Shown: positions 5,637 through 5,859 of the stretch, one piece after another
Layout: the number at the start of each line of letters is the position of its first letter
How positions within the stretch are numbered: position 1 is the first letter of the stretch
NCBI GenBank assembly: GCA_031282935.1
Contig: JAITCS010000181.1
Location: 1 to 5,859 of the forward strand
Reading direction: 5' to 3'
DNA from: Cellulomonadaceae bacterium
GTDB lineage: Bacteria; Actinomycetota; Actinomycetes; Actinomycetales; Cellulomonadaceae
Length of the DNA stretch: 5,859 bases
The notes under the pieces: generated by a model
The model's input: the letters and a program-made list of their open reading frames with translations, nothing else
Database searches by the model: none
What the model was told of the DNA's origin: nothing
Position numbers and translations under genes: made by a program

Positions 5637-5859
5637 CTAATTGCGGGCGCGAATCAGCTCAGCGGCCTGCGGCAATACCTCCGCTAAATCCCCAACAATC
5701 ACCAAATCGCAAATCGGATTGATTGGCGCATCGTCGTCGTTATTAACCGAAATAATGTACCGTGAGCTGCGCATTCCGCCCGTGTGGTAAGGCGAGCCAG
5801 AAATTCCACAGGCGATGTACAATTCCGGCGCGACCGTTACCCCCGTCGTGCCAATATAT
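5637..5859 (-). CDS. etfA: Electron transfer flavoprotein alpha subunit EtfA (C-terminal 73 residues, runs off right edge)
   Basis: The end of a minus-strand gene; the visible frame is open to the window edge, so the true start lies outside. ETF alpha/beta heterodimers carry FAD and shuttle electrons between acyl-CoA or other dehydrogenases and a quinone oxidoreductase or other acceptor. The visible part is the C-terminal FAD-binding domain: IGTTGVTVAPELYIACGISG, then the conserved H and G-G-M, then the I-I-S-V-N-N-D-D-D-A-P-I strand-turn and VIVGDLAEVLPQ, ending in LIRARN. Compared with the usual family pattern (IGQTGKTV, PELYIACGISGAIQH, AINKDPEAPIF, GIVGDL), the order is fully kept. The signature I-Q-H reads P-Y-H here, and the Q and K of GQTGKTV are T and V. 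The stop TAG is 2 nt before the desulfurase start, so the two are probably cotranscribed. In mycobacteria fixA-fixB also precede iscS and mnmA, which supports the call. Confidence 0.92.
   Translation of the reverse strand, partial: YIGTTGVTVAPELYIACGISGSPYHTGGMRSSRYIISVNNDDDAPINPICDLVIVGDLAEVLPQAAELIRARN

Noticed and set aside
1..5859. CRISPR array, tRNA/rRNA, insertion sequence or phage genes
   Set aside because: No spaced repeats, tRNA-like cloverleaf, transposase motif or terminal inverted repeats were seen; genes are tightly packed core metabolism.

Overview
The window reads as a stretch of an actinobacterial chromosome. Base composition is moderately GC-rich, and every gene I can support lies on the minus strand, so the window is read from right to left. 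The gene order at the right end (etfA, cysteine desulfurase, mnmA) matches one known from actinobacteria such as Mycobacterium tuberculosis (fixB, then iscS, then trmU/mnmA, with one extra gene in between there). A large bifunctional AdhE and a PTS sugar-uptake protein add the look of a fermentative, anaerobic or facultative member such as an Actinomycetaceae-type organism. The genus is inference and is not fixed by the sequence.

Layout in transcription order (high to low coordinates): (1) 5859-5637, the C-terminal 73 residues of the electron transfer flavoprotein alpha subunit (etfA), running off the right edge. (2) 5634-4444, a complete NifS/IscS-type cysteine desulfurase starting 2 nt after the etfA stop. 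(3) A 105-nt gap, A-rich on the coding strand, with a hairpin across the desulfurase stop codon and a candidate leaderless promoter next to the following gene. (4) 4338-3235, a complete mnmA (tRNA-uridine 2-thiolase). (5) A 134-nt gap holding the adhE leader and ribosome binding site. (6) 3100-242, a complete 952-residue adhE (acetaldehyde/alcohol dehydrogenase) with an additional acidic C-terminal tail. (7) A 111-nt gap with a strong 12-bp hairpin, probably the adhE terminator. (8) 130-1, the first 43 residues of a PTS IIA protein of the ascorbate/mannitol-fructose class, running off the left edge.

Functionally, the desulfurase and MnmA form a likely sulfur route: cysteine sulfur is mobilised by the PLP enzyme and passed, directly or through carriers, to MnmA, which puts the 2-thio group on U34 of Lys/Glu/Gln tRNAs. 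AdhE is a separate fermentation unit that regenerates NAD+ by turning acetyl-CoA into ethanol. The PTS protein is a separate carbohydrate-uptake unit. All four visible start codons are GTG.

I found no mobile element, CRISPR array, RNA gene or clearly new system. The points worth checking are local: a PLP-contact Gln replaced by Ala and a small N-terminal insertion in the desulfurase, an apparently leaderless mnmA, the AdhE tail, and a changed FAD-binding signature in EtfA.
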